Below are positions 1 to 8,155 of a stretch of 64,000 nt of DNA, in pieces. Source of the stretch: Microcella indica. GTDB taxonomy: Bacteria; Actinomycetota; Actinomycetes; Actinomycetales; Microbacteriaceae. Below the pieces are notes generated by a model. The model had not been told where the DNA came from, searched no databases, and was given only the letters and a program-made list of their open reading frames with translations. A program made the position numbers and the translations under genes. The DNA lies in assembly GCF_013414345.1 (NCBI RefSeq), contig NZ_CP058670.1, forward strand, positions 1,116,001 through 1,180,000. The letters are read 5' to 3'. How positions within the stretch are numbered: the stretch's first letter is position 1; each line of letters opens with the position of its first letter.

Positions 1-17
1 GCGGCATCCATGTGCAT

Positions 18-116
18 CTCCACAATTCAGGAGTCGAGGCCCTCCAGCACCCCGCGACACGCCGGTGGGCGGCCCAGCACGCCGCTCCACCTGTACCCGA
101 CTCCTGAATTGTGGAG
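18..116. repeat. Dispersed ~100-bp inverted-repeat element, copy R1
   Basis: The left arm CTCCACAATTCAGGAG (18-33) and right arm CTCCTGAATTGTGGAG (101-116) are perfect inverted repeats of each other. The conserved internal core GCGACACGCCG is at 54-64 on the plus strand. Four further copies lie at 970-1066, 16635-16732, 19782-19878 and 43884-44005. Each arm is itself a near-palindrome with an AATT or AGTT centre. The copy sits just upstream of the DsbA-family gene. No coding function is seen. It could be a miniature non-autonomous element or a REP-like structure; I know of no named family. Confidence 0.85.
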
Positions 117-160
117 GTGACCGAAGGGAATACGCCCGCGGCGGTCGCGTTGACTCCAGC

Positions 161-832
161 ATGAGCGAGCCGCTGAGTGTGCAGATATGGTCGGACGTGC
201 AGTGCCCCTGGTGCTACATCGGCAAGCGCAAGTTCGAGGCCGCGCTGGCCGAGCTCGCGGCCGACCCCGAGGCCCCGCAGGTCGAGGTCGTGTACCGCTC
301 CTTCGAGCTCGCACCCGACACGCCCGTCGACTTCGAGGGGACCCCCGTCGACTACCTCAGCCAGCGCAAGGGCATCGCCCCCGAGCAGGCGCACGCGATG
401 ATCGACCGCGTCACGGGCATCGCCGAGTCGGTCGGGCTCGAGTACCGCTACGACGACATCCACCAGACCAACACGGTGCTCGCGCACGAGCTGCTGCACT
501 TCGCGAAGGCGCACGGCAAGCAGCTCGAGCTCAAGGAGCGCCTGCTGCGCGCCTACTTCACCGAAGGTCGTCACATCGGCCGCGCTAATGACCTCGCCGA
601 GCTCGCCGCCGAGGTGGGGCTCGACCACGACGAGGCGCAGGCCGCACTCACCGAGCACACCTATCTGGCCGACGTGAAGGCCGACATGGCGCAGGCGGTG
701 GCGTACGGCATCCAGGGCGTGCCGTTCTTTGTGATCGATGACCGATACGGCATATCGGGAGCCCAGGAGACCGCCCATTTCGTCGCCGCCCTGAAGCAGG
801 CGGCGGCGGAGCGCACCGAGGCGCCAGCATGA
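161..832 (+). CDS. DsbA-family (FrnE-like) thiol oxidoreductase
   Basis: This 223-residue protein is a soluble thioredoxin-fold oxidoreductase of the FrnE/DsbA family, expected to catalyse dithiol-disulfide exchange in the cytoplasm because no signal peptide is present. The CPWC active site lies near residue 16 (VQCPWCYIGKRK), and the cis-proline loop GVPFFVI is near residue 186, after the inserted helical domain, as usual for the family. The ATG at 161 is chosen because the upstream extension would translate repeat R1. The stop overlaps a small ORF (ATGA). The substrate cannot be told from sequence. Confidence 0.9.
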   Translation: MSEPLSVQIWSDVQCPWCYIGKRKFEAALAELAADPEAPQVEVVYRSFELAPDTPVDFEGTPVDYLSQRKGIAPEQAHAMIDRVTGIAESVGLEYRYDDIHQTNTVLAHELLHFAKAHGKQLELKERLLRAYFTEGRHIGRANDLAELAAEVGLDHDEAQAALTEHTYLADVKADMAQAVAYGIQGVPFFVIDDRYGISGAQETAHFVAALKQAAAERTEAPA

Positions 833-999
833 ACGAGGATGCTCGGCCGCAGCCCCTCACCCTCCTGACCTCCACGGCTCCGGGCGCCGAGCTCGCCGCC
901 TGCGAGGGCGATTCCTGCCTCGTCCCGTCGAGCATCGCCGCGAACCTGCCCCTCCCGGCAGGCGGCCGTCTCCACAACTCAGGAGATCGCGCACGCTGA
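829..999 (+). CDS. Small ORF (56 aa) coupled to the DsbA gene; tail lies in a repeat
   Basis: An ATG inside the ATGA overlap with the preceding gene opens a 56-codon frame. Its first ~46 residues contain LTLLTS and a CEGDSC cysteine pair. The last ~10 residues (RLHNSGDRAR) are encoded by the left part of repeat R2. The overlap suggests translational coupling to the oxidoreductase, and a CX4C peptide would suit a redox partner, but that is inference. The repeat may have replaced the original C-terminus. It could also be non-coding. Confidence 0.45.
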   Translation: MNEDARPQPLTLLTSTAPGAELAACEGDSCLVPSSIAANLPLPAGGRLHNSGDRAR

Positions 1000-1066
1000 G
1001 CCGTGCGACACGCCGACATCGCCCCGCGGATGCTCTGCCTCGGGCCGTGACTCCTGAATTGTGGAG
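970..1066. repeat. Dispersed ~100-bp inverted-repeat element, copy R2
   Basis: The left arm CTCCACAACTCAGGAG (970-985) has one change from the consensus; the right arm CTCCTGAATTGTGGAG is at 1051-1066. The core GCGACACGCCG is at 1005-1015, in the same orientation as R1. R1 and R2 therefore flank the DsbA-family gene. The left arm forms the 3' end of the small ORF 829-999. Confidence 0.85.
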
Positions 1067-1089
1067 GTGCGGGCACCGGTGGGGAGGCT

Positions 1090-1126
<37 letters not shown>

Positions 1127-1134
1127 TCGCGGCG

Positions 1135-1623
1135 CTACAGCGCCGGCAGCGGCTCGGTGATGTCGGCGACGGTCGCCGACATCGAGGTGAGCAGCTCATC
1201 CGCCGCGACGAAGAGCGACGCGCCGTGCGACCCCGCGCCGAGCGACACCCGCCGACCTTGCAGCGACACGTCGGCATAGACGGGCCACGCGGTCGTCGAG
1301 CCCAGCGGCGTGATGGTGCCGCGCTCGAACCCGGTGGCCGCGAGCGCCTCCGCGGCGTCGGGCAGCCGCAGCTTGTTGACCCCGACGAGGGCCCGCAGCT
1401 TGGGCCACGCGAGCTGCCGGTCGCCGGGCACGAGCGCGAAGAGGAAGTTGCCGTCGCTGCGCGCGACGACGAGCGTCTTGACGATCGACGACGGGGCGAT
1501 GCCGAGCAGCTCGGCGGCCTCCTCGAGCGAGCGGGCGCGCATCCTCTCGACGAACTCGATGTCGAGTCCGCGCGCGGCGGCGTCAGCGGCGACCCTGTCG
1601 CGGCCGGCTGCTGCATCGGTCAT
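1135..1623 (-). CDS. YbaK/EbsC-family aminoacyl-tRNA deacylase-like protein
   Basis: This 162-residue protein matches the YbaK/ProX editing-domain family, which hydrolyses mischarged aminoacyl-tRNAs such as Cys-tRNA(Pro). Family signs are the SSIVKTLVV segment with its conserved lysine, the FALVPGDRQL segment and the C-terminal GRRVSLGAGSHGASLFV block. The ATG at 1623 is preceded by AAGGAG at suitable spacing, so this gene, unlike many neighbours, has a ribosome binding site. It is divergent from the oxidoreductase gene at 1654, with a 30-bp shared intergenic region. Substrate specificity cannot be assigned. Confidence 0.88.
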   Translation of the reverse strand: MTDAAAGRDRVAADAAARGLDIEFVERMRARSLEEAAELLGIAPSSIVKTLVVARSDGNFLFALVPGDRQLAWPKLRALVGVNKLRLPDAAEALAATGFERGTITPLGSTTAWPVYADVSLQGRRVSLGAGSHGASLFVAADELLTSMSATVADITEPLPAL

Positions 1624-1641
1624 GGCGCTCCTTCCGCGCTC

Positions 1642-1653
1642 TAGGCTGAGTCC
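1642..1653 (+). promoter_or_regulatory. Leaderless-type -10 box before the oxidoreductase gene
   Basis: TAGGCT (1642-1647) followed by six bases and then ATG at 1654 places transcription start at or next to the start codon. No ribosome binding site is present. Confidence 0.6.
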
Positions 1654-2706
1654 ATGAGCAACGGCGCACCGATCAGAACCGGCATCATCGGCTTCGGACT
1701 CGCGGGTCGAGTCTTTCACGCCCCTTTCCTCGCGACGAATCCCGCGTTCACGATCGCGGCGATCGCGACGAGCAGCGAGGAGAGGGCCGCGCAGGCTACC
1801 GCGGCTCACCCGGGTGCGCAGATCATGTCGACGGATGCCCTGCTCGCGCTCGCATCGGCCGGCGACCTCGACCTCGTGGTGCTGGCCTCCCCTCCGCACG
1901 TGCATCGCGAGCAGGCGATCACCGCGCTCGAGGGCGGGGCCGCGGTCGTCATCGACAAGCCGTTCGCGCCGAGTGTCGCCGACGCCGAGGCGATCATCGC
2001 CGCGGCCGACGCCGCGCAACGCCCTCTCACGGTCTTCCAGAACCGACGCTGGGACGGCGACTACCTCACGGTCGCACGCCTGCTGGAGCGCGGCGCCCTC
2101 GGCACGGTGCACCGCTTCGTGTCGACGTTCGAGCGCTTCGGGGCTCCGAAGCGCGACCAGTGGCAGGGGCAGATCACGCCAGCGCAGGGCGGCGGCATCC
2201 TCTTCGACCTCGGCAGCCATCTCGTCGATCAGGCGCTCACGCTGTTCGGTCCGGCGACGCTCGAGGTCGCCGAGCTGCGTGCCGTGCGCGAGGGGCTCGG
2301 CAGCGAGGACGACGCGTTCCTCTCGCTGCGGCACGAGAGCGGCGTGCGCAGCCACCTCACGATGAGCCGGGTGGCGGCGCAGAGCGGCCCGCGGTTCCGC
2401 GTGCTGGGCGACGAGAGCGGGTACAGCGTGTACGGCCTCGACGGGCAGGAGCCGGCACTCAAGGTTGGCCGCTGGCCGGGCAGCGAGGGATACGGCGAGA
2501 CGCCCTCGGCCCAGTGGGGCCTGCTCGGCGTCGACAACGGCGAGCAGCCGCTTGTGCCGGTTCCGACGGAGGCGGGCGCCTACCCGCGGTTCTACGAGCA
2601 GGTCGCGGCGAGCATCCTCGACGGCGCCTCGGTGCCCGTCGACCCGCGCAGCGCCCTCGAGACCGTGCGCATCATCGAGCAGGCGCACGCGCAGAGCGCC
2701 TCCTGA
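1654..2706 (+). CDS. Gfo/Idh/MocA-family NAD(P)-dependent oxidoreductase
   Basis: The 350-residue protein has the two-domain layout of the family. An N-terminal Rossmann fold carries the dinucleotide motif GFGLAGRVFHAPFL (residues ~12-25). The conserved lysine segment appears as IDKPFAP (~107-113), a D-for-E variant of the usual EKP. The C-terminal dimerisation/substrate domain includes GGGILFDLGSHLVDQ, with the family histidine. Members oxidise or epimerise sugars and polyols; the substrate here is unknown. It stands alone, with dusB following after a 59-bp gap. Confidence 0.9.
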   Translation: MSNGAPIRTGIIGFGLAGRVFHAPFLATNPAFTIAAIATSSEERAAQATAAHPGAQIMSTDALLALASAGDLDLVVLASPPHVHREQAITALEGGAAVVIDKPFAPSVADAEAIIAAADAAQRPLTVFQNRRWDGDYLTVARLLERGALGTVHRFVSTFERFGAPKRDQWQGQITPAQGGGILFDLGSHLVDQALTLFGPATLEVAELRAVREGLGSEDDAFLSLRHESGVRSHLTMSRVAAQSGPRFRVLGDESGYSVYGLDGQEPALKVGRWPGSEGYGETPSAQWGLLGVDNGEQPLVPVPTEAGAYPRFYEQVAASILDGASVPVDPRSALETVRIIEQAHAQSAS

Positions 2707-2765
2707 CCGCGGGCACGGCGAGCGCGGATCGCGCGGCCGGGGTGACCTGGGAGAATGGACCGGTC

Positions 2766-3980
2766 ATGTCTCTTCCGTCCACTCCCTCTGCGCCTGCCGT
2801 GACGCTCCCTGCGCCCGCAGCGCCCGCACTCAGTATCGGCCCGATCCCGCTGAGCGTGCCGGTCGTGCTCGCGCCGATGGCCGGCATCACGAACACGGCG
2901 TTCCGCCGCCTGTGCCGCGAGTACGGGGCCGGCCTGTACGTGAGCGAGATGATCACGAGTCGGGCGCTCGTCGAGCGCACGCCCGAGAGCATGCGCCTGA
3001 TCACGCATCACGAGTCAGAGACCCCGCGCAGCATCCAGCTCTACAGCGTCGACCCGGCGACGGCGGCCGAGGCGACGCGGTTCCTCGTCGGCGAGGGGCT
3101 CACCGACCACATCGACATGAATTTCGGATGCCCCGTGCCGAAGGTCACGCGCAAGGGCGGCGGTGCTGCCCTGCCGTGGAAGCTCGAGCTGTTCCGCTCG
3201 ATCGTGGAGGCGACCGTGCGAGCGGCCGGGCCGATCCCGGTGACGGTGAAGATGCGCAAGGGCATCGACGCCGACCACCTCACCTACCTGGAGGCGGCCA
3301 AGGCCGCCGAGGGTGCGGGTGTCGCGGCGGTCGCCCTGCACGCGCGCACGGCCGCCGACTTCTACAGCGGCAACGCCGACTGGGACGCGATCGGGACGCT
3401 CAAGGAGACGATCAGCTCCGTGCCGGTCTTGGGCAACGGCGACATTTGGTCAGCCGAGGATGCCCTGCGCATGGTCGAGCAGTCGGGCTGCGACGGCATC
3501 GTGGTCGGGCGCGGGTGTCTGGGCCGGCCGTGGTTGTTCGGCGACCTCGCGGCGGCGTTCCGCGCTCGCGCGGACAGTGAGAACGAGTCAGAGCGCCACG
3601 TCCGCATCCAACCGAATCTCGGCGAGGTCGCCGACGCGTTCCGCCGCCACGCCGAGCTGCTCGTCGAGTTCTTCGACGACGAGGTGAAGGCGTGCCGCGA
3701 CATCCGCAAGCACGTCGCCTGGTACTTCAAGGGGTACCCCGTGGGCGGTGAGCTGCGCGCACGCCTGGCGGCCGTCGAGAGTCTGCAGCACATGGACGAC
3801 CTGCTGGGCGAGCTCGACCGTGACGTTCCCTACCCGGGCGCAGAGGCTGAGGGGCCGCGCGGCCGTGCGGGCTCGCCGAAGAGGCCTGCACTGCCCGAGA
3901 ACTGGCTCGCCGACCGCGAGCTGACCGACGCCCACCGGGCCGCGATCTCCGCCGCCGAGTTGCACCACAGCGGCGGCTGA
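2766..3980 (+). CDS. dusB: tRNA-dihydrouridine synthase, DusB type
   Basis: This flavoenzyme reduces specific uridines in the tRNA D-arm using NADPH. APMAGITN near the N-terminus contributes to FMN binding, and NFGCPVPKVTRKGGG contains the catalytic cysteine. Later come HARTAADFYSG, NGDIWSAEDAL and GRGCLGRPWLF of the TIM barrel, then a helical RNA-binding C-terminal domain. At 404 residues it is slightly long, with an alanine/proline-rich N-terminal leader. The ATG at 2766 is the first codon giving a family-length protein. It is followed at 34 bp by dgt. Confidence 0.93.
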   Translation: MSLPSTPSAPAVTLPAPAAPALSIGPIPLSVPVVLAPMAGITNTAFRRLCREYGAGLYVSEMITSRALVERTPESMRLITHHESETPRSIQLYSVDPATAAEATRFLVGEGLTDHIDMNFGCPVPKVTRKGGGAALPWKLELFRSIVEATVRAAGPIPVTVKMRKGIDADHLTYLEAAKAAEGAGVAAVALHARTAADFYSGNADWDAIGTLKETISSVPVLGNGDIWSAEDALRMVEQSGCDGIVVGRGCLGRPWLFGDLAAAFRARADSENESERHVRIQPNLGEVADAFRRHAELLVEFFDDEVKACRDIRKHVAWYFKGYPVGGELRARLAAVESLQHMDDLLGELDRDVPYPGAEAEGPRGRAGSPKRPALPENWLADRELTDAHRAAISAAELHHSGG

Positions 3981-4000
3981 CGCGTGCCCCACTCTCTCGG

Positions 4001-4013
4001 TAGCGTGGACGGT
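4001..4013 (+). promoter_or_regulatory. Leaderless-type -10 box before dgt
   Basis: TAGCGT at 4001-4006 lies 7 nt before the GTG at 4014. No ribosome binding site precedes that GTG, which supports it over the in-frame alternative at 3984. Confidence 0.55.
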
Positions 4014-5279
4014 GTGACCAGCCCCGATTCTCGGTACTCCGAGCACGACGCCGCGCGGCGTCACCCCGAGCAGCACACGACGAATCGCGGCCATTTCGCG
4101 CGGGATCGCGCTCGCGTGCTGCACTCGAGCGCCCTGCGCCGCCTGTCGGCGAAGACGCAGGTGCTGAGCCCGACGGCGGGGGTCGACTTCGCGCGCAACC
4201 GCCTGACGCACTCACTCGAGGTGGCCCAGGTTGGTCGCGAGCTCGCGGTCGCACTCGGACTCGACCCGGACGTCGTCGACACCGCCTGCCTCTCGCACGA
4301 CCTCGGGCACCCGCCGTTCGGGCACAACGGCGAGGGCGCCCTCAACGCCTGGGCTGCCGACATCGGCGGTTTCGAGGGCAACGCCCAGACTCTGCGGTTG
4401 CTGAGCAAGCTCGAGCCGAAGGTCATGGGCGCGGACGGCGCGAGCTACGGCCTCAACCTGACCCGCGCGAGCCTCGACGCCGCGTGCAAGTATCCGTGGC
4501 CGCTGGCCTTGGGCGTCGACGACCCGGGCGGCCGCCGCAAGTTCGGCGTGTACGCCGACGACGTGCCCGCTTTCGAGTGGATGCGCGAGGGAGCGCCCGA
4601 CCGCGTGCCCAGCATCGAGGCTCAGGTCATGGACCTCAGTGACGACATCGCCTACTCGGTGCACGACTTCGAGGACGCGATCGTGGGCGGCGTCGTCGAC
4701 GCGGGCATTCTCGCGAGCCGCGACCATCACGAAGATCTCGTGCGCGGCGTGCTGCGCTGGATGGGCGATGAGCTCACCGAGGACGAGGTGCGAGCAGCCT
4801 TCGAGAGGCTGCAGGGCATCGAGACGTGGGTCACCGAATGGTCGGGCACGCGCGCGAACCTCGCGAGGCTCAAGAACCTCACGAGCCGCCTCATCGGGCG
4901 TTTCGCCCACGAGGCCGTGCACGCCACCCGTGCCGCGCATCCGCAGGCCTCGCTCGCCCGCTACTCGGCGGCGGTCGTCGTGCCCGTGGAGACGCGGGCC
5001 GAGATCGGCGTGCTCAAGGGCGTCGTCGGCACTCTCGTCATGGCGCACGACGAGCGGCAGCCGCTGTACGCGCACCAGCGACGGCTGCTCACCGAGCTCG
5101 CTGACGCGGTGTGGGCCGCGGGACCCCAGGCGCTGCGCCGCATCTTCCGCGCCGACTTCGAGGAGGCGGCGGACGACACGGCTCGGCGCCGCGTCGTCGT
5201 CGATCAGATCGCCTCTCTCACCGACCAGTCGGCGACGACCTGGCACGAACGCTGGGTGGAGGGGCGCGGCCTCGTCTGA
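4014..5279 (+). CDS. dgt: Deoxyguanosinetriphosphate triphosphohydrolase family protein
   Basis: This HD-domain phosphohydrolase (421 residues) is of the dGTPase type, which splits dNTPs into nucleoside and triphosphate. The metal-binding HD signature is seen as RLTHSLEVAQ, then SHDLGHPPFGHNGE, with the distal aspartate in MDLSDDIAYSVHD. The N-terminal RALHSS-like element (RVLHSSALRRLSAKTQV) is also typical. It lies 33 bp upstream of dnaG, a pairing conserved in actinobacteria. The start is GTG at 4014, from the upstream -10 box. Confidence 0.93.
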   Translation: MTSPDSRYSEHDAARRHPEQHTTNRGHFARDRARVLHSSALRRLSAKTQVLSPTAGVDFARNRLTHSLEVAQVGRELAVALGLDPDVVDTACLSHDLGHPPFGHNGEGALNAWAADIGGFEGNAQTLRLLSKLEPKVMGADGASYGLNLTRASLDAACKYPWPLALGVDDPGGRRKFGVYADDVPAFEWMREGAPDRVPSIEAQVMDLSDDIAYSVHDFEDAIVGGVVDAGILASRDHHEDLVRGVLRWMGDELTEDEVRAAFERLQGIETWVTEWSGTRANLARLKNLTSRLIGRFAHEAVHATRAAHPQASLARYSAAVVVPVETRAEIGVLKGVVGTLVMAHDERQPLYAHQRRLLTELADAVWAAGPQALRRIFRADFEEAADDTARRRVVVDQIASLTDQSATTWHERWVEGRGLV

Positions 5280-5299
5280 CTCGTCTGGGCTGCGACAAC

Positions 5300-5312
5300 T
5301 AGGATCACCCCT
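5300..5312 (+). promoter_or_regulatory. Leaderless-type -10 box before dnaG
   Basis: TAGGAT (5300-5305) lies 7 nt before the GTG at 5313. dnaG therefore has its own promoter although it follows dgt closely. Confidence 0.6.
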
Positions 5313-7229
5313 GTGGCAGGCCTGATTCGACGCAGCGACATCGACGAGGTTCGGTCACGCACGAATCTGGCCGACATCGTCGGCGACTACGTGACGCTCA
5401 AGAGCGCGGGTGTCGGCTCGATGAAGGGCCTGTGCCCCTTCCACGACGAGCGCAGCCCGAGCTTCCACGTGCGCCCGCAGGTGGGCTTCTACCACTGCTT
5501 CGGGTGCGGCGAGGGCGGCGACGTCTTCACGTTCCTGCAGAAGATGGATCACGTGACGTTCGCCGAGGCGGTCGAGCGGCTCGCGGGTCGGCTCGGCTAC
5601 GCCCTGCACTACGAGGAGGGCGGTCAGGTCGCCGACCAGGGCAACCGCAGCCGCATCCTCGCCGCGAACTCCGCCGCTGAGGAGTTCTTCCGCGAGCAGC
5701 TCAGCACCCCCGAGGCCGAGCCGGCGCGCTCCTTCCTGGGCTCCCGCGGGTTCGACCCGGCAGCGGCGGAGCGCTTCTCCGTGGGCTTCGCACCGGCGAG
5801 CTTCGACGCTCTCGGCACGCACCTGCGCGGCCGGGGGTTCACGCAGGAGGAGCTGCTCGCGAGCGGACTGCTGGGGCAGGGAGAGCGCAACACCTACGAC
5901 CGGTTCCGCGGGCGCCTGGTGTGGCCGATCAAGGACACGACGGGGCAGACGCTCGGCTTCGGGGCGCGCAAGCTGCTGGAGACCGATCAGGGGCCCAAGT
6001 ACCTCAACACTCCCGAGACGCCCGTCTACCACAAGTCGCAGGTTCTGTACGGGCTCGATCTTGCGAAGCGGGAGATCGCGCGTGAGAAGCGCGTCGTCGT
6101 CGTCGAGGGGTACACCGACGTCATGGCGTGCCACCTCGCGGGTGTCACGACGGCCGTCGCGACGTGCGGCACGGCGTTCGGTGGCGACCACATCAAGGTC
6201 ATCCGCCGCATCATGGGCGACACGGCGAACGCCGACACGACGCAGCTCGGCGAGGTCGTCTTCACGTTCGATCCCGACGAGGCGGGGCAGAAGGCCGCGA
6301 GCCGGGCGTTCATCGAGGAGCAGCGGTTCGCGGCGCAGACCTACGTCGCCGTCGCGCCCGAGGGTCTCGACCCGTGCGATCTGCGGCTCGAGCGCGGCGA
6401 TGACGCGGTGCGTCACCTCGTGTCGTCCCGCAAGCCCATGTACGAGTTCATGGTGCGCCGCCAGCTCGACCGTTTCGACCTCGAGACGGTCGAGGGCCGA
6501 GTCTCGGCGTTGCGTGCGGCCGCCCCGATCGTGGCCGACATCCGCGATCAGGCGCTCTCGATCGGCTATGAGCGCTCCGTGGCGGGGTGGATCGGCATCG
6601 AGCCGCGCGAGGTGGGTCGCGCCGTGCAGGCCGCCCGTCAGCAGGCGGCGCGCACGCCGCGCGAGTCGGCACCCGTGCGCTCGAGCGGCGGAGAGGGCCC
6701 CGGCGGTATCGCGGCGGGCGACGCGACCGCGGCACGCGGCGAGTCGGAGGCGCCGACGATCGGCATCGCCCAGCTGCCGACCGACCCGGTGACGCGGCTC
6801 GAGCAGGAGCTCCTCATGGCGCTCCTGCAGCACCCGGGCGAGGTGCCGATCGACACGGCGCGCACGGCTCTGCAGACGACGTTCAGTCAGCCCGCTCTCG
6901 CCACGGTACGGGATGCCCTGCTCGTGGCTCTTGAGCACTACGGCACCCCCGACTGGGTGCGGACGGTCTCCGACGAGGCTCCGACCGCGTTCGGCCCGCT
7001 CGTGACCCAGCTCGCGATCGCACCTCTGCCGATCCGCGACGGGCACGTCGCCACCTACTGCCGCGGCGTCACGGTGTCGCTCATCGAGCGCGACCTGCTG
7101 CGGCGCAAGACCGAGCTGCTCGGCGCCCTGCAGCGCATGGACTCCGCGCAGGATCCCGATCGGTATCGTGCACTGCAGCAGCAGATGGTCGACATCGAGA
7201 CGGAGCGCCGGCGGGTGCGCGGCGACTGA
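5313..7229 (+). CDS. dnaG: DNA primase
   Basis: The 638-residue primase makes RNA primers at the replication fork. The N-terminal CHC2 zinc-finger reads CPFHDERSPSF and then HCFGCGEGGD (residues ~43-70). The TOPRIM core has VVVEGYTDVMA (~263-273) and the acidic FDPDEAG (~319-325). After an alanine/arginine-rich linker comes a C-terminal helical domain that would contact the replicative helicase. The length is normal for the family. The start GTG is defined by the leaderless promoter. Confidence 0.96.
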   Translation: MAGLIRRSDIDEVRSRTNLADIVGDYVTLKSAGVGSMKGLCPFHDERSPSFHVRPQVGFYHCFGCGEGGDVFTFLQKMDHVTFAEAVERLAGRLGYALHYEEGGQVADQGNRSRILAANSAAEEFFREQLSTPEAEPARSFLGSRGFDPAAAERFSVGFAPASFDALGTHLRGRGFTQEELLASGLLGQGERNTYDRFRGRLVWPIKDTTGQTLGFGARKLLETDQGPKYLNTPETPVYHKSQVLYGLDLAKREIAREKRVVVVEGYTDVMACHLAGVTTAVATCGTAFGGDHIKVIRRIMGDTANADTTQLGEVVFTFDPDEAGQKAASRAFIEEQRFAAQTYVAVAPEGLDPCDLRLERGDDAVRHLVSSRKPMYEFMVRRQLDRFDLETVEGRVSALRAAAPIVADIRDQALSIGYERSVAGWIGIEPREVGRAVQAARQQAARTPRESAPVRSSGGEGPGGIAAGDATAARGESEAPTIGIAQLPTDPVTRLEQELLMALLQHPGEVPIDTARTALQTTFSQPALATVRDALLVALEHYGTPDWVRTVSDEAPTAFGPLVTQLAIAPLPIRDGHVATYCRGVTVSLIERDLLRRKTELLGALQRMDSAQDPDRYRALQQQMVDIETERRRVRGD

Positions 7230-7285
7230 TGCTCACGCGCTCTCGCTAGTCTGGAGCTTCACCGGCCTGTGCGAGGGGAGACGCC

Positions 7286-8155
7286 GTGCTCGAGGAGTCC
7301 ACCGCGACGATCGTCGAGGGCGCTCCGCGCCCCGAGGCGGTGGAGAGCCCGGCGGTCATCGCCGATGACCTGAGCCTGCGATACCCGGGCGGCATCCGTC
7401 ACGGGGTCGAGGCCGTCACGGGGGTGAGCCTGCAGATCGCGGCGGGGGAGACGCTGGCGATGATCGGGGAGTCGGGCAGCGGCAAGAGCTCGCTCGCGCG
7501 CGCGATCGCGGGGCTCACCTCGCGCACGATCGAGCGCGGGCCCGTGATCGCGGGCGGATCGCTCGAGGTGCTCGGCATCGACGTGCGGCGCCTGCGCCGC
7601 AAGGACGACGCCGAGCTGGCCCTGCGCGTCGGCTATGTGCCGCAGGATGCCGGCGCGGTTCTCGACCCGCACCTCACGGTCGGCGAGAACGTCTCCCTGC
7701 CGCTCTTCGAGCGCGATGACGACCTCGACCGGAAGGTCGCCGGCGGCATCGTCGCCGAGGCCATCGACGCCATGCACCTGACGCTCGCGACGATTCCGAA
7801 GTACCCGCACGAGCTCAGCCGCGGGCAGCGGCAGCGCGTCGCGATCGCGCGCGCTCTCGTGCTCGACCCCGAGCTGCTGGTGGCCGACGAGGCCACCGCG
7901 GGTGTCGATGCGACCGTGCGCGCGACGATCCTCGGGCATCTGGCAGAGGTGCAGCGGCACCGCGGCTTCGCGGCGTTCGTCGTGAGCAGCGAGATCGGCG
8001 AGGTGCGGCGCCTGTCGACGCGCTTGGCCGTCCTGCACCGAGGCGAGCTCGTCGGCATGGGGCCCATCGACTCCGTGCTCGAGGAGGGCACCCACCCCTA
8101 CGTGCGACGGCTCGCCGAGCTCGCCCGCGATCGCTCACGAGGAACGTCGTCATGA
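7286..8155 (+). CDS. ABC transporter ATP-binding protein, oligopeptide/dipeptide type
   Basis: A single 289-residue nucleotide-binding domain carries Walker A GESGSGKSS (residues 61-69), signature LSRGQRQRVAIARAL and Walker B LLVADEATAG. It resembles DppD/DppF-type ATPases. No permease or substrate-binding gene is adjacent, so it is an orphan that must partner with subunits encoded elsewhere. GAGGGGAG precedes the GTG start at 7286, and a TAGTCT -10 box lies at 7247-7252. Its stop overlaps the next gene (ATGA), indicating coupling to the dehydrogenase. Confidence 0.85.
   Translation: MLEESTATIVEGAPRPEAVESPAVIADDLSLRYPGGIRHGVEAVTGVSLQIAAGETLAMIGESGSGKSSLARAIAGLTSRTIERGPVIAGGSLEVLGIDVRRLRRKDDAELALRVGYVPQDAGAVLDPHLTVGENVSLPLFERDDDLDRKVAGGIVAEAIDAMHLTLATIPKYPHELSRGQRQRVAIARALVLDPELLVADEATAGVDATVRATILGHLAEVQRHRGFAAFVVSSEIGEVRRLSTRLAVLHRGELVGMGPIDSVLEEGTHPYVRRLAELARDRSRGTSS

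Noticed and set aside
1135-2688. 517-codon minus-strand frame joining the YbaK gene to sequence antisense to the oxidoreductase
   Set aside because: Only the last 162 codons are YbaK; the ATG at 1623 has a ribosome binding site and the upstream part is antisense of a clear gene.
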